Positions 11,508-22,110 of a stretch of DNA of 64,000 nt are shown piece after piece; the stretch's first letter is position 1; each line of letters opens with the position of its first letter. This DNA is from Lampris incognitus (taxonomy: Eukaryota; Chordata; Actinopteri; Lampriformes; Lampridae). Where the stretch lies: assembly GCF_029633865.1 (NCBI RefSeq), contig NC_079215.1, forward strand, positions 50,513,843-50,577,842, given 5' to 3'. Both the position numbers and the translations under genes were made by a program. The notes below the pieces were generated by a model, which was given only the letters and a program-made list of their open reading frames with translations, was not told where the DNA came from and made no database searches.

Positions 11508-11713
11508 AAGAGAGAGGGGATATGATGTGCAGATCACTGTGTGAATAGGGATGAAACCCTCACAGCAGAACCGAAGGGAGACAGGATGCTGACTAGCACC
11601 GAGAGGGTGAGGCTGAGACTGCAGGTGGAAATGGAGAGAGAGGGGGGAAACTGGAGGGACTAGCTGTACTGCTGCAGTCTACTGCAGAAGAGAAAGTGGA
11701 GACGGACAAGAGG

Positions 11714-11748
<35 letters not shown>

Positions 11749-11847
11749 AGATACTGGTTGCTGTAGAAACACTTGGCAAAGTTTTAATGAAGGCACAAAG
11801 TTCTCTCCCAGTGCCCACAACATGCTGTCTCTCTTCCCCTCTCGCTG

Positions 11848-11850
<3 letters not shown>

Positions 11851-11897
<47 letters not shown>
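11851..11897. repeat. (CA)n microsatellite
   Basis: About 47 bases of CA repeat. Confidence 0.92.
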
Positions 11898-11899
<2 letters not shown>

Positions 11900-12612
11900 T
11901 AATTATGTTTGTAGATAATAGGCTCCCCCTGCTGGCTCCATCGGGACCACTTGCCACTTCAGCTGAATGGGGAAAAAAGGCCCTCGCGGATCAAACCACC
12001 TCGAAACAATGTAGCATCTTGCAGCGGCAGACGGCGACTTGTTGCAAATATGTGGCATCTTCCAATGATGCGGTTACATAAAGGATACACACATAGACAG
12101 AGTAGGACCAGGCCCAGACCTCCTCTTTATCCTGGATTTAAAATCACACAACCTTGATACAAATGAATTGTAACAGAGTGGAGTTAGAGCACCCCCCCCC
12201 CCACACACACACACTTAGCACCCAGACATGGGCATCGGGCATGGCAGCCATACTGGCAGTCCGAAAAGGATTAACTTCTATCGGTCCACTGATATATGCT
12301 CTAACCCAGTTTGTTTTGACAAAAGGCTGAAATCTGTAGGCTGAAAGGTTTGAAGCATAAAATAAAACAAGTAGATTTTCCCTAAAATAATTTTCGGCTC
12401 GCAATAAAAACTTTTTTTTTTAAATGGCTGTCCCTAGGGCGAAAAAATGTGTAAAAAGCGCACACAAAGTTTGTGACTGGAATGTAATAACTTCAATGAA
12501 TGTCTATTCACCAATACACAAAGGAAGGTTTGTGATCCAATGAGTGCATCTCCCAAATTCTCACAATCTGTCATGAAGGACTGGATAGAAAACAATCACT
12601 ATTACAAGAGAG

Positions 12613-12618
12613 TTTATT
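12613..12618 (-). terminator. Candidate poly(A) signal of the coiled-coil protein gene
   Basis: TTTATT on the + strand reads AATAAA on the minus strand, about 255 bases after the stop codon. A (CT)n tract (12763-12801) lies in the intervening 3'UTR. Confidence 0.45.
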
Positions 12619-12871
12619 AAAGAAGACAATGAAACTTTAAATGACAAACTACAGAAATATAATGCATATTTTCTGATCTCATGACAGAAGCCATGTGATC
12701 ACACAAGTCATGGTACAAAAAAATATAATCAGTTTATATCTCAGGTTTCACACACATATAATCTCTCTCTCTCTCGCTCTCTCTCTTTCTCTCTCTCTCA
12801 ACACAGCAAATGTTCAGTCCCCACTCTCCACTTCCTTCCATCCCAATATAGCTCTCTATCTATTGATCCAT

Positions 12872-14481
12872 CTATCTTTCACTCTGAGGCATCCTTACAT
12901 TCCCTCTCTTGTAGATTTTCACTCTTCTCCTCCTCACCATCCGACTCCCCATCGGCGGGATAACCCTCGTAACTTTTCTCGGGGTGTACCGGGCCAGACT
13001 TGCCACCTGCCCTCGGATGGTCTGAGGTACGAGAGCCCCGCCAAATCTTGTCTCCTCCCGCTCATCTTGGTAACCGTAGCGATGCAGGAATGGTTCCAGG
13101 GTTGCTAGGCGATGGCTGAGCTCGGTGATGCGTCTGTGCAGCAGGGAGACTTCTCTGAACAGGTCGTTGACAGACTCGGACAGAGGGCGCACCCTGCAGG
13201 ATGAACAAAGGCAGGCATGGCTGCAGCAAATGAACTCTGGCAATTTGCATTTGATGCACATAAGGGCCATGATGCACGAGCCAAGGTTTTGAGGCTGAGA
13301 TGACAAGTATGGTCTGCAGTGGACAGGCATTACTGACTACTGGACAAAGTGGAAAGTATAGCTGATGAGATCAATTGTGATAAGGCAGGAGAGCTGGTGA
13401 TTCACTTAGCTTTTGGTCATTTGTTCTCTCGGCCTATTTTTTTTAAGCCATTTTATTTTGTCATTGTATTCCTATAATGAATGTGTTCTCTGAATTTAAC
13501 CCATCCTATTGTATAGGAGCAGTGGGCAGCTGCAGCGCGCGGGGATCAACTCCATTTCGTCTTCCCATTGCCTTGCTCATGGGCGCAGGCAGGAGTATTA
13601 ACCCTAACATGCATGTCTTTTTGATGGTGGGAGGAAATCGGAGCATCCGCGGGAAATCCACACAAACATGGGGAGAACATGCAAACTCCCCACAAAAGGG
13701 ACCTGGGACGGCCTGGGGTTCGAACCCAGGACCTTCTTGCTGTGAGGCAACAGTGCTAACCACTGGCCCACCATGCCGCCCATTTATAGAATTGGATTAT
13801 TATCATTATGATTATCATTGTTATTAGTAGTAGTAGCACAAGTAGATAGTAGTAGAAGTAGTAGTGGTAGTATTGTTATATTTTGAAACTCAAGAATCTA
13901 AAGTTTTACAACAGTATATACTTTTATAATGGACTTATCCTTACCCCCCTCCCCAATTTTTGCAGATGGCACAGCTACAAGTGAGACTAAATATCAGTTT
14001 GTGGGTCAGAGCCCAGGTTCATGAGGTGCTTTAAGAATATAAGATAGCGGACATCTGGGTGGCGTAACGGTCTATTCTGTTGCCTACCAACACGGGGATC
14101 ACCGGTTTGAGTCCCCGTGTTGCCTCCGGCTTGGTCGGGCATCCCTACAGACACAGTTGGCCGTGTGTCCGGGTGGGAAGCCGGATGTAGGTATGTGTCC
14201 TGGTCACTGCACTAGCGCCTCCTCTGGTCGGTTGAGGCGCCTGTTTGGGAGGGAGGGGGAACTGGGGGGAATAGTGTGATCCTCCCACACTCCCATGCGC
14301 TACATCCCCCTGGCATAACTCCTCACTGTCAGGTGAAAAGAAGCGGCTGGCGACTCCACATGTATCGGAGGAGGCATGTGGTAGTCTGCAGCCCTCCCCC
14401 GGATCAGCAGAGGGGGTGGAGCAGCGACCGGGATGGCTCGGAAGAGCGGGGTAATAGGCTGGATACAATTGGGGAGAAAGT

Positions 14482-14525
<44 letters not shown>

Positions 14526-15135
14526 TATATACACATATATATATATACACATATATATATATACATATATATATAAAAGATAGCATATACAAACAAATGA
14601 AAGTCTGTCTTTGAAATTTGTTTAAAGAAGTGACTGAGAAAAAAAAGACAGCAATGGCGCCAGCCACGGCCCTTCAGACATAGCATGCATTCGTCCTGTA
14701 ACTAGCTAGCTGTAACTTGCAGACCTTGAGTAGTCGGGCAGCAGTGCACTGGGCTGGGAGTGCAGCAGGGTCTTGATTTCATTGAAGATGCGTTTGCCCC
14801 AGGCATCCAAAACCCTGGTCACACTGCGCACCGAGGCCACGTTGACATTATCAGCTGCAAAGCAAAACATAAGAACAATGAGGCTTGTATTCAAAGAAAA
14901 CAAGCAGACACGTAAGATAAAGTGAGGTTTGGTGTAATTCCTTAGAAGTAATAAATACAGAACATGACATGTTGATTTAATGGACCCGTACCTAGAAATG
15001 TTTTGATTAATCAGATATACCTCCATCTCTGTAGTTCCAGTATCCATAATCGACGTCATTCTCCTCGCCAGCAGAATGTACCACCGTTATAATGGCAGAC
15101 ACCATCAGCAACCTCACCAGAGTGGGATGGGCCAT
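12872..15135 (-). CDS. Unnamed secreted coiled-coil protein, 188 aa, three exons
   Basis: The model is complement(12872-13193, 14725-14854, 15021-15135). All four junction bases are GT/AG and the phases agree (exon 1 ends with one carried base, exon 2 with two), giving 188 codons plus a stop. The protein opens [20 protein letters not shown], a good signal peptide, followed by an acidic Tyr-rich segment (DVDYGYWNY). A first helical segment ([20 protein letters not shown]) and a heptad-like coiled coil ([20 protein letters not shown]) follow, then a basic C-terminus with a run of four arginines. No catalytic motif is visible. I do not recognise a family. A likely minus-strand AATAAA lies at 12613-12618. 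Introns carry SINE A2 and SINE D1. Consistent splicing and hydrophobic patterning argue for a real gene; the far C-terminus is less certain. Confidence 0.78.
13451..13782 (-). mobile_element. tRNA-related SINE (family D, copy 1)
   Basis: In reverse it reads from a CAGTGGTTAGCACTGTTGCC head, through GGTTCGAACCC and GCATGTTCTCCCC, to a body ending ACAATAGGATGGGTTAAAT. It aligns end to end by eye with the forward copy at 60418-60750. It lies in an intron of the coiled-coil gene. Its head and first half are shared with family C, but the 3' half differs. Confidence 0.83.
14049..14576 (+). mobile_element. tRNA-derived SINE (family A, copy 2) with AT-rich tail
   Basis: A full-length family A body (B-box-like GGTTTGAGTCC near 14104) ends at AATTGGGGAGAAAGTGG and runs into an (AT)n/(ACAT)n tail (14487-14576). 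The 8-bp direct repeat AAGATAGC at 14041-14048 and 14577-14584 brackets element plus tail. It sits in an intron of the coiled-coil gene. Confidence 0.87.
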
Positions 15136-15515
15136 TATAAGAAGAGAGACACAACCCCTTTAGAAAAAAAAGCGGTAAAAACAAAACGTGTTGTTACTTC
15201 ACAGAAAAAAAATGCTATTATATGAAGTTATTTTTGTGTCGTTTTAATACAGTAATTAAAAAAACCGTTTTGAGAGCATATTTCTCCCACTGCCATCAAA
15301 AATCAAGTTTGTAAGTAAAAGCATATGAACTGACAATACAAGTATCTGGATTACAAACAAATTATCCATTACGGTTTTGTCTGTTTTGGTCACAGACTTG
15401 AGAAGTTTTCTTCTGAAGCAGGCCTCTCTTTTGCATCACAAAAGGTTTTGATAGTGAATCAGTCCTTCTAGGTTGTGAATCTAAAAGTTTTGCTTGCGAG
15501 TTGAACTGGACGTAA
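15136..15515. other. Upstream region of the coiled-coil gene, nothing else recognised
   Basis: AT-rich sequence immediately 5' of the minus-strand start codon. No TATA box or CpG-rich promoter stands out, and a non-coding first exon could be hidden here. Confidence 0.4.
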
Positions 15516-15551
15516 CGGGCGGGATCTCAGCTGATGGATGAGAAGAGAGTT

Positions 15552-15662
15552 TCTATTGGTGCGTTTGACCTGGATCCACAGCATGGCTTACAAACCTTCC
15601 TCTGTGGTCGGGAGGAGCGGAGTTGGATGATGCTCATGTGTGCAGTGACCACTTTGTCAAAG
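15552..15662 (+). CDS. Possible THAP-like exon (fragment)
   Basis: One frame reads ELDDAHVCSDHFVK up to a GT donor at 15663. The CSDHF pattern resembles the second half of a C2CH THAP zinc finger, where Cys-x2-His-Phe is invariant. The first Cys pair is not visible nearby. THAP domains occur in host DNA-binding proteins and in P-element-like transposases; nothing here separates these. It could be a pseudo-exon. Confidence 0.3.
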
Positions 15663-15957
15663 GTAACATAAGTTATGTGGCTATGTTTATGCAGCTAACT
15701 GTTTCCTTACTTTGTAACATTAAAGTTATTGTTTTTTCTTTGCTTTTGGGGGGGGGGGTTGTACCCCTGTAACTGAACAACAATACTTAACAATGATAAG
15801 TAATGCTAGCTAACTATAAACTGCTACTGTTTTGCAGGGTGCAACAGTATTGCTACAAGTGCTAAATTATGGTGTTGTTCTCTTTAGGCTGCCCTAGTGC
15901 TTTAAATGACGTTGAGCCTGTTGACTGGGCCTTTTGACTATTAACCTCGGTTATCAG

Positions 15958-16123
15958 AAAGGTAAGCTCATGTCGGAGGCATCGCTTCTACAAGAGGAGA
16001 GAATGAAGTCCAGAGACGATCAACAAAAATGCCCAGAGGGTGCAGAGGCCTTGCTGGATCTCCATAAGTCAGCTGAGAACACAGAGCCAGAGGACATCAC
16101 TGAACTGTTACATGACCGACAAG
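15958..16123 (+). CDS. Possible exon, acidic helical peptide, unassigned
   Basis: Between an AG acceptor (15956-15957) and a GT donor (16124) one frame is open and reads KLMSEASLLQEERMKSRDDQ and then an acidic segment ending LLHDRQ. Its phase does not fit a direct join to the THAP-like exon upstream. I recognise no family. A hAT element begins 41 bases downstream. Confidence 0.25.
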
Positions 16124-16164
16124 GTAAATGAATTGTATTAGTAAGTGTAGCCAATATCTTAGCT

Positions 16165-17206
16165 CATTAGTTCTCAACTTGGGGGTTTCTGGGGGTTGCT
16201 AGATGGTTGTGGAGAAAACAAGCATGAAACTGTCCAGACCCACAGTGTACCTGATGTGAAAAAAATAGGTGTACTGTCTCTTTAATTGCTGTGCCATCAC
16301 AGTGTAAAAGGTGGTGGGCTCTGCACTGGCCCTCATTATACGTTGAGATTTATTTGACAGAGCAATACAGTACTAAACGTCTGTATGTTTAGTAGCTAAT
16401 GAACATTATTCATATCAGGATCAGCATGAAAATACATTGTAGGCATTGAATGCTACCGAAATCAAACGTAAATCATTGTCACCTTTAAAAATATATTCAA
16501 TTTATTGTCAAATGATTCACCTGGAGACATACACCAGAAACAACAAATAATAGGGATACATTTAAAGTGTCCACTTGTTAACAAGACACTGGGATCTCGC
16601 GGTCTTAGTGGCTATTGTGTATGGGGGAACAGTTGTCGAGAAAATCGAAGGACACTGAGGACAACAGCAGGTGCAGTCCAGACAGAACAAGGTTAATGTA
16701 TATAGTTAATATATCAGACTAATATTTAGTAGGACATGCTCATGCATGAGTGACCACAATTTGCAACAGAGCCCACGGTGGCAGTTCTGCAGCGCCATGG
16801 GAAAAATAAAATAACATATTTTAGACTGAGGAATGGTATTTACATTACATTGCCTGTACCAGTGATATAATTTGCCTTAGTAGATGTTATTGAGTGTTTG
16901 TGAGAGTCAAACTGTGTATGCACATGTGGTGCCGTTATCTGAATAAATCTAAAAACACTTATTAAAGCCAAAACCGAATTGGTTGCTCTGTCAGTGGGCA
17001 AAGCAACGGTCTCCTTGTGTGACTTTGGTAGCTTTCATGTGTTATATCACGGTAATCCCTGAACAGTCTCAGGGAGAGAGTTTATAAGCAAACAATGTGT
17101 TTGCATCGGGGTTGTTGTGAGTTCAACGTCCCAGCACTGTTGGGGGTGCCGAACACCAACCTGATTATTCTGGGGGGCCGCGACTTGAAAAGGCTGAGAG
17201 CCACTG
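16165..17206. mobile_element. Non-autonomous hAT (Charlie-like) DNA element
   Basis: The ends resemble hAT-Charlie termini: CATTAGTTCTCAACTTGG on the left, and GACTTGAAAAGGCTGAGAG then CCACTG on the right (in reverse, CAGTGGCTCTCAGCC). They are flanked by the near-identical 8-mers TCTTAGCT (16157-16164) and TCTTAGAT (17207-17214). At 1042 bp it has no long transposase frame. It is older than the MITE at 364-850, because the ends and target repeats have diverged. Confidence 0.72.
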
Positions 17207-17330
17207 TCTTAGATTATAGTTGGATAAGGCAGACGTAATTCTGACAACAAATAATACATGTAAACTTTGTAGATAACCAAGTTCTCAGTGAACTCACCTA
17301 GTTAAATAAGGGTATGAAAAATAAGTTTTG

Positions 17331-19680
17331 TTTATATAGCACTTTTAAAAACACAGTTATAGTCATCTACACTCAATCCAGAAAAATATGAATAAATACA
17401 TAAAATAAACCGAACTAATATAAAACATGGCATAGGGAGTAACAGACCAAGCTAAAAATGAACCAAAACAGAAGGCGGGGATGGGGATCTATAAAAAGGC
17501 TTGCCTGAAAAGATGTGTTTTTAAAAGCTGCTTAAAACAGTCCAAAGATTCAGCATATCTTATGGATTGGGGAAGATTATTCCAGAGGCTTGGGGCTAAA
17601 ACTGCAAAGGCACGGTCACCTTTTGTTTTGCAGTTGGAGTGGGGGATGGACAAAAGACCGATGTTTGAGAATCGGAGTGGTTGGGAAGTGGAATGAGAAT
17701 CAGAAATGTAACTGGGGGCAAGGTCATGCAGTGTTTTAAATGTAATCAATAAGAGCTTATAGATTATTCTGAATTTTATGGGAAGCCAATGGAGGGATGC
17801 AAGAATAAGGGTAATATGGGACCTATGGCTAGTTCTAGTTAGTAGTCTAGCAGCTGCATTCTGAACCAACTGTAGACGATTTAAAGTAGCTTGGTTGAGG
17901 CAAGAGTAGAGGGAGTTACAGTAATCTAGATGGGATAAAATGAAAGTGTGAATTTATATTTCGATATTCTTAAAAGACAAAATATTTCTTGTTTTTGAAA
18001 TATTTCTTAGCTGAAGAAAACAGGATTGGACAAGCTTAGTAACATGGTGATCAAAAGATATTCTGGTCAGAGATGATACCAAGATTTTTAGCAGTAGGTT
18101 TCATGTTTGAACGAAGTGGACCAATAAACTTAACAACTGCAGTGGCAAAGTTCTCAGGACCAATTAAGAGAATTTCAGTTTTGTCAGGGTTTAGATGGAG
18201 GAAATTAAGGGACATCCAGTTTTTGGTGGCACCTAAGCAATCACGGAGGGAGGACAGTTGATTCAGGTTATTGGGTTTGGCAGAGAAATAGAGTATCATA
18301 GGCATAAGTGGTATGACATGTCTGGAAAATGACTAAACAAATGACCCACAGGAAGCATAAAGAGAAGAAGATTGGCCCAAGGACAGACCCCTGAGAGACT
18401 CCACACAGTAGGGGAGCTGATGAGGATACATGATTGTTAATACAAACATTAAAATATCCATTAGTCAGATAAGAGTGAAACCAATTTAACACTGTACCAG
18501 AAATGCCAACCCAGTTCTCCAACCTATCAAGTAAGATGGCATGATTGATGGTATCAACGGCAGCGGTTATTCACCTTTATCAGCATGCATAAGAATGTCA
18601 TTGGACACTCTTAATAATGCAGTCTCGGTACTATACGAAAGCTGGATTGAAATTTATCTAAACTGTTATGACCCTCAATCAGCTGCAGGATTTGGTCCGC
18701 AACAATTTTTTCAAGCATTTTGGATAAAAAATAAAGTTTGGAAATCGGTCTATAATTCTCTACCCTTGCCGGATCAAGAGAGGGTTTTTTGAGGAGAGGC
18801 TGAACACACAAACTCGGATGTGACTGAACAGTTGATAGAGATCAGGCTGGGACCCAAGCCAGGGAGGATTGATATTAAAAATTTTGTCAAAACTACGTAT
18901 ATCACAAAGACTAGAGGAGGGACACATAATTCCAACATTAAACTCAGACAGCTGAAAGGGGCAGGGGGAACAGTGGGAGTAAAATTGGACCTTAGACCAT
19001 CGTTCTTGTCAACAAAGAAAGACAAGACATTTTCACAGTCATTAGCAAAACAAGCAGAATGGTAGGAAGAGAGGGACCCACAAGCTGATTGATAGTACTA
19101 AACGGAAACCTAGGGTTATGTCTATTACTATCAATCAAGTCAGAGAAGTAAGCAGCTCTTGATTCTTTAATAGTTTGATTCAATCCAGATAATAACTCCT
19201 TCATATGGAATTGGTGAACTTCAAGAGTAAATTTTTTTTCCATCTGCTTTCGGCCTTATACCCTTATTTTTTAACAGATATTTTCACTGATCCAAGGGGT
19301 TGTGTTAATAACTGGGGCAGCCCTGTAAGTATATGGAGCCATAAAATCAAGGGCAGATGTACACAAATCATTAAACCAACTAACTTGGTCATTAATGTTG
19401 GCAAACTGAGGAGGGCAGCTGGCCAGACTGGAAAAGTAACTAGAAAACATGGACTGCTTATTAAAGATGCAAGAGTGAATTATACGTTTCTGGGGTATTG
19501 TAGTAGTTGGTAAAGAAGCAGTAAAGATAATACATTTATGGTCAGGGAAAAAAAATCAATCTCATTCAGGATATTAAGAGACATGTTCAGAGTGAAAACT
19601 AAATCAAGGGTATGCCCACAGTTATGTATGGGGCCAGTGACATACTGCACAAGGTTAAAAGATCCCATTCCACCCATTAT
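17331..19680 (-). mobile_element. Degraded L2/CR1-like LINE, reverse transcriptase region
   Basis: Minus-strand fragments follow the LINE ORF2 order. Near 19600 is endonuclease C-terminal GHTLDLVF; near 18780 is LLKKPSLDPARVENYRPIS; near 18430 is [18 protein letters not shown]. The catalytic box near 18320 reads YAYD instead of YADD, and near 18180 is NWMSLNFLHLNPDKTEILLI. A C-terminal segment (17489-17869) contains VQNAAARLLTRT and LHWLP. Stops and frameshifts separate the pieces, and the altered catalytic box confirms it is dead. The clade call (L2-like within the Jockey group) rests on the C-terminal segment. Confidence 0.85.
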
Positions 19681-19696
19681 CCAAACCGCTTATACT
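19667..19696 (-). repeat. Short SINE C tail fragment
   Basis: CCCATTATCCAAACCGCTTA matches the tail-proximal part of SINE C. It lies exactly at the junction of the two LINE pieces. Confidence 0.5.
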
Positions 19697-19699
19697 GCT

Positions 19700-20345
19700 C
19701 TAGTTTTCTTTCTCATACAACTCTCTTTGTGTTTAGTAGGCAGCTTCTCGTTCCTAGTTTGTTACTAGCTTTGAGCTTAGCCTAGCTTAGCAGTTAGCTC
19801 TATTACGTTTGCAGTCAAAGCAGCCTCGTTAAAACGATGGTTTGTGGTGACTGCTCCATAGTTACAGATAGGTTGTCTTTATTAGAGAGACATGTCTGTG
19901 AGTTAGAGCAGCTTCTTTTGGCTAGGATTATGTTCGATGTGACCAGCACTCCAGATTTCTTTAGCCCCGGGCCTTACAGCAGACCTGCTATTGTTAGCAT
20001 TAGCTCAGCCTCGTCGGCAGATGCAGTAGAGTTTGTCTCTGTTTACCGGCATGGGAAGGCTCACAAGAGCAAGCCACCGGTCGTGTGGCCTGGTCTGTAG
20101 TCACCTCTCCCGATTGCAAACCGGTTTTCACCACTCACCAGCCCTGTTGGTAGACCTATCGGCCAGTATACTTCTCCCGCTCCTGTCGACAGAGTAAAGC
20201 AACACTCTAGTGATAGGAGACTCCATTACCCGCAATATTAGATTAGCTTCGCCAGCCTTGGTTCACTATTTACCCGGAGCCAGAGTCTCCAACGTAGAGG
20301 ATAATCTTAGCGTGCTGGCATCACGGAGGGAGAGTCAGGGAACCC
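19700..20345 (+). mobile_element. LINE ORF1 fragment with esterase-like motif, inverted relative to the neighbouring LINE
   Basis: Frames on the + strand read MVCGDCSIVTDRLSLLERHV (19837 on), a leucine-rich helical start, and later VIGDSITRNIRL near 20208. The latter is the GDSI block of the SGNH-type esterase domain found in ORF1 of CR1/L2 LINEs. The orientation is opposite to the RT fragments at 17331-19680. Frames are broken by stops. Confidence 0.65.
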
Positions 20346-20793
20346 AGGCACACAGCACCACTACTTTCAGCAATGAAATGTGCCACGTCAAATTTATGAG
20401 AGTCTGTCTTTCCATTGGAGTGAGAAACTACAGGAACATTGCCTATAGATGAGTCACGGTTGGTAAAAATAATGCTCTACCAAGTGGCAGATTTGTCATT
20501 TCAAGGTAAAAGTAACAAAGCCAGGTAGTGCAAACTAATGCAATAATTATTAACAATCTATGAAAAAAATAAATCCCAGCAAGTTGAATCAGTTCGGATT
20601 TCCTTACCTGGATTTTTGAACAGGCATCAAGAAAAATAAACTTCTGCTCATTAGCAATGATTACTGTGACTTTCTCTCTGCTTAAAAAACATGCTCAGCC
20701 AAGTGGTTTAGAAGTCATTTATGGTATAAAAGAAAATAAACTGACAATTGTTATGAAATGAAAAAACTTTGGATCATTAGCTGCTGTTAATAT
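20346..20793. other. Spacer with a possible Penelope-like end fragment
   Basis: No gene is seen. Bases 20587-20633 (GATTTCCTTACCTGG, then GGCATCAAG) resemble, with divergence, the terminal repeat-like stretch at the start of the Penelope-like element near 27436-27472. The rest is unassigned. Confidence 0.3.
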
Positions 20794-21129
20794 TGTGGTG
20801 AGTTTGCATGGAGAATGAGAGGCAGAGAGCTCTTTCGATCTCAACTCCCATGTCCTATACACTGCACGACCCCAGGAGTGCTGTTTAACTTAAACACACT
20901 GTCAGAACTGACAGGAAAGGAGGAGGAAAGGATTTAGTTTTAATGGCAACTCCTGTGTCCCATACACCGCATGACCCCAGGAGTGTTCCTTTATTCTACC
21001 CTTCCCCAATAGTTGCCGAACAATGGCTTCCCCTAACGAGGTCACTCTGGAACACGTCAATCTTAGTCATGATCCTACAGTCAGTCAGTAAAATGGTCAT
21101 CTACCCAGTCCAATTCAAACATCCAAACA
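20794..21129 (-). repeat. Gypsy 3' LTR
   Basis: It begins TGTGGTGAG and ends ATCCAAACA on the + strand (TG...CA). It aligns along its length with the other LTR, including GCCGAACAATGGCTTCCCCT and CCTACAGTCAGTCAGT. Confidence 0.82.
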
Positions 21130-21263
21130 ACAATAATCAAAACATGAACACAACAATGATCTGAACATGAACGTAACAGTCCCATAATCCCTTGCGCTTC
21201 CCATAGCCCTCATCAGTCCAGAGACTGTCTTCCCCGGTTGCTATATAGCCCCCATCTGAGCGG

Positions 21264-22094
21264 TCAGTTGTCCCTGACAACCCCGTCACCCAAGACATAG
21301 TCCCTCACATGTCCAGGGGGCCGTTGTTGGTGAATGGGCCACCCAGGGTTTACAGAAAGCACAACTGGAGGAGAAGCATACTGATTGGTGCATGGGGTGC
21401 TACTGTCACCACTGGCCCCAACAGCAGGTGGAGCAAGGGGGTGGTATGGACAGAGTCTGTCCTGCTGCAGCACTATCATGCGCCCCTGGCTGGGCATGCA
21501 CACCCAGTATATCACCTCAGACAGCTGGCCCATGACCTCTACAGGCCCCTGCCAGTGGCTACGAAGCTTGGGGGAAATCCCCTTCTTGTGAACAGGACAA
21601 TACACCCATACTTTGTCTCCTCAAACAAAGGCCTGCCCAAGGCACTGGGTGTCATAGACCCTCTTCTGCTGTACCCCGGAGTTGGCCTGGATCTGGCGGG
21701 TGTAGTCGTGGACCACTTGCAGGAAATCCCTCAGTCTCCGGAGGTAGTCCGTATCTTTTTCCCCGGCAATCTCAGGCGGGTACCAAAACACCAAGTTCAC
21801 CAGTGTCCAGAGTTCCCGCCCAAACATGAGGGCAGTGGCTGTGCACTGGCTGGACAGCAGTCCAGTAGGACCCCAGGACCAAGGGCAGGTGCTGCTCCCA
21901 GTCCCGCTGATATTGGCTGGTGAGGATGGCAAGTTGAGTGGCCAGGATATGGTTGAACTGCTCCACCAAAACGTCACTTTGAGGATGGACTCAAAGTTCC
22001 ACCCCTGATCACTGTGGAGCTTGGTGGGAACTCTGAAGTGGGCAAACATCTCTTTCACCAGCCTCTCTCTCCGCTGTTGCCACCTCTGGTACAC
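21264..22094 (-). pseudogene. Gypsy integrase remnant
   Basis: Minus-strand frames include LHSDQGWNFES (the second catalytic Asp block) and a C-terminal segment with SPKLRSHWQGPVEV, typical of Gypsy integrase C-termini. Frameshifts occur near 22000 and 21610. Confidence 0.8.
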
Positions 22095-22110
22095 TAACCC
22101 GTCATGAAGT

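Larger units (their letters stand above)
10291..12600. other. Intergenic region rich in microsatellites, no gene recognised
   Basis: It contains (TG)n at 10668-10704, a long (GA)n at 11438-11502, a shorter (GA)n near 11717-11746 and (CA)n at 11851-11897. The open frames here are low-complexity translations of these tracts. It is the spacer between the convergent 3' ends of grin2b and the coiled-coil protein gene. Confidence 0.6.

Noticed and set aside
11593-11902. Open frames with VCVCVC, HTHTHT or SLSLSL runs
   Set aside because: Translations of (CA)n and (GA)n microsatellites.
14276-14686. Open frames with IYIYIYI or VYIYICV runs
   Set aside because: Translations of the (AT)n/(ACAT)n tail of SINE A2.
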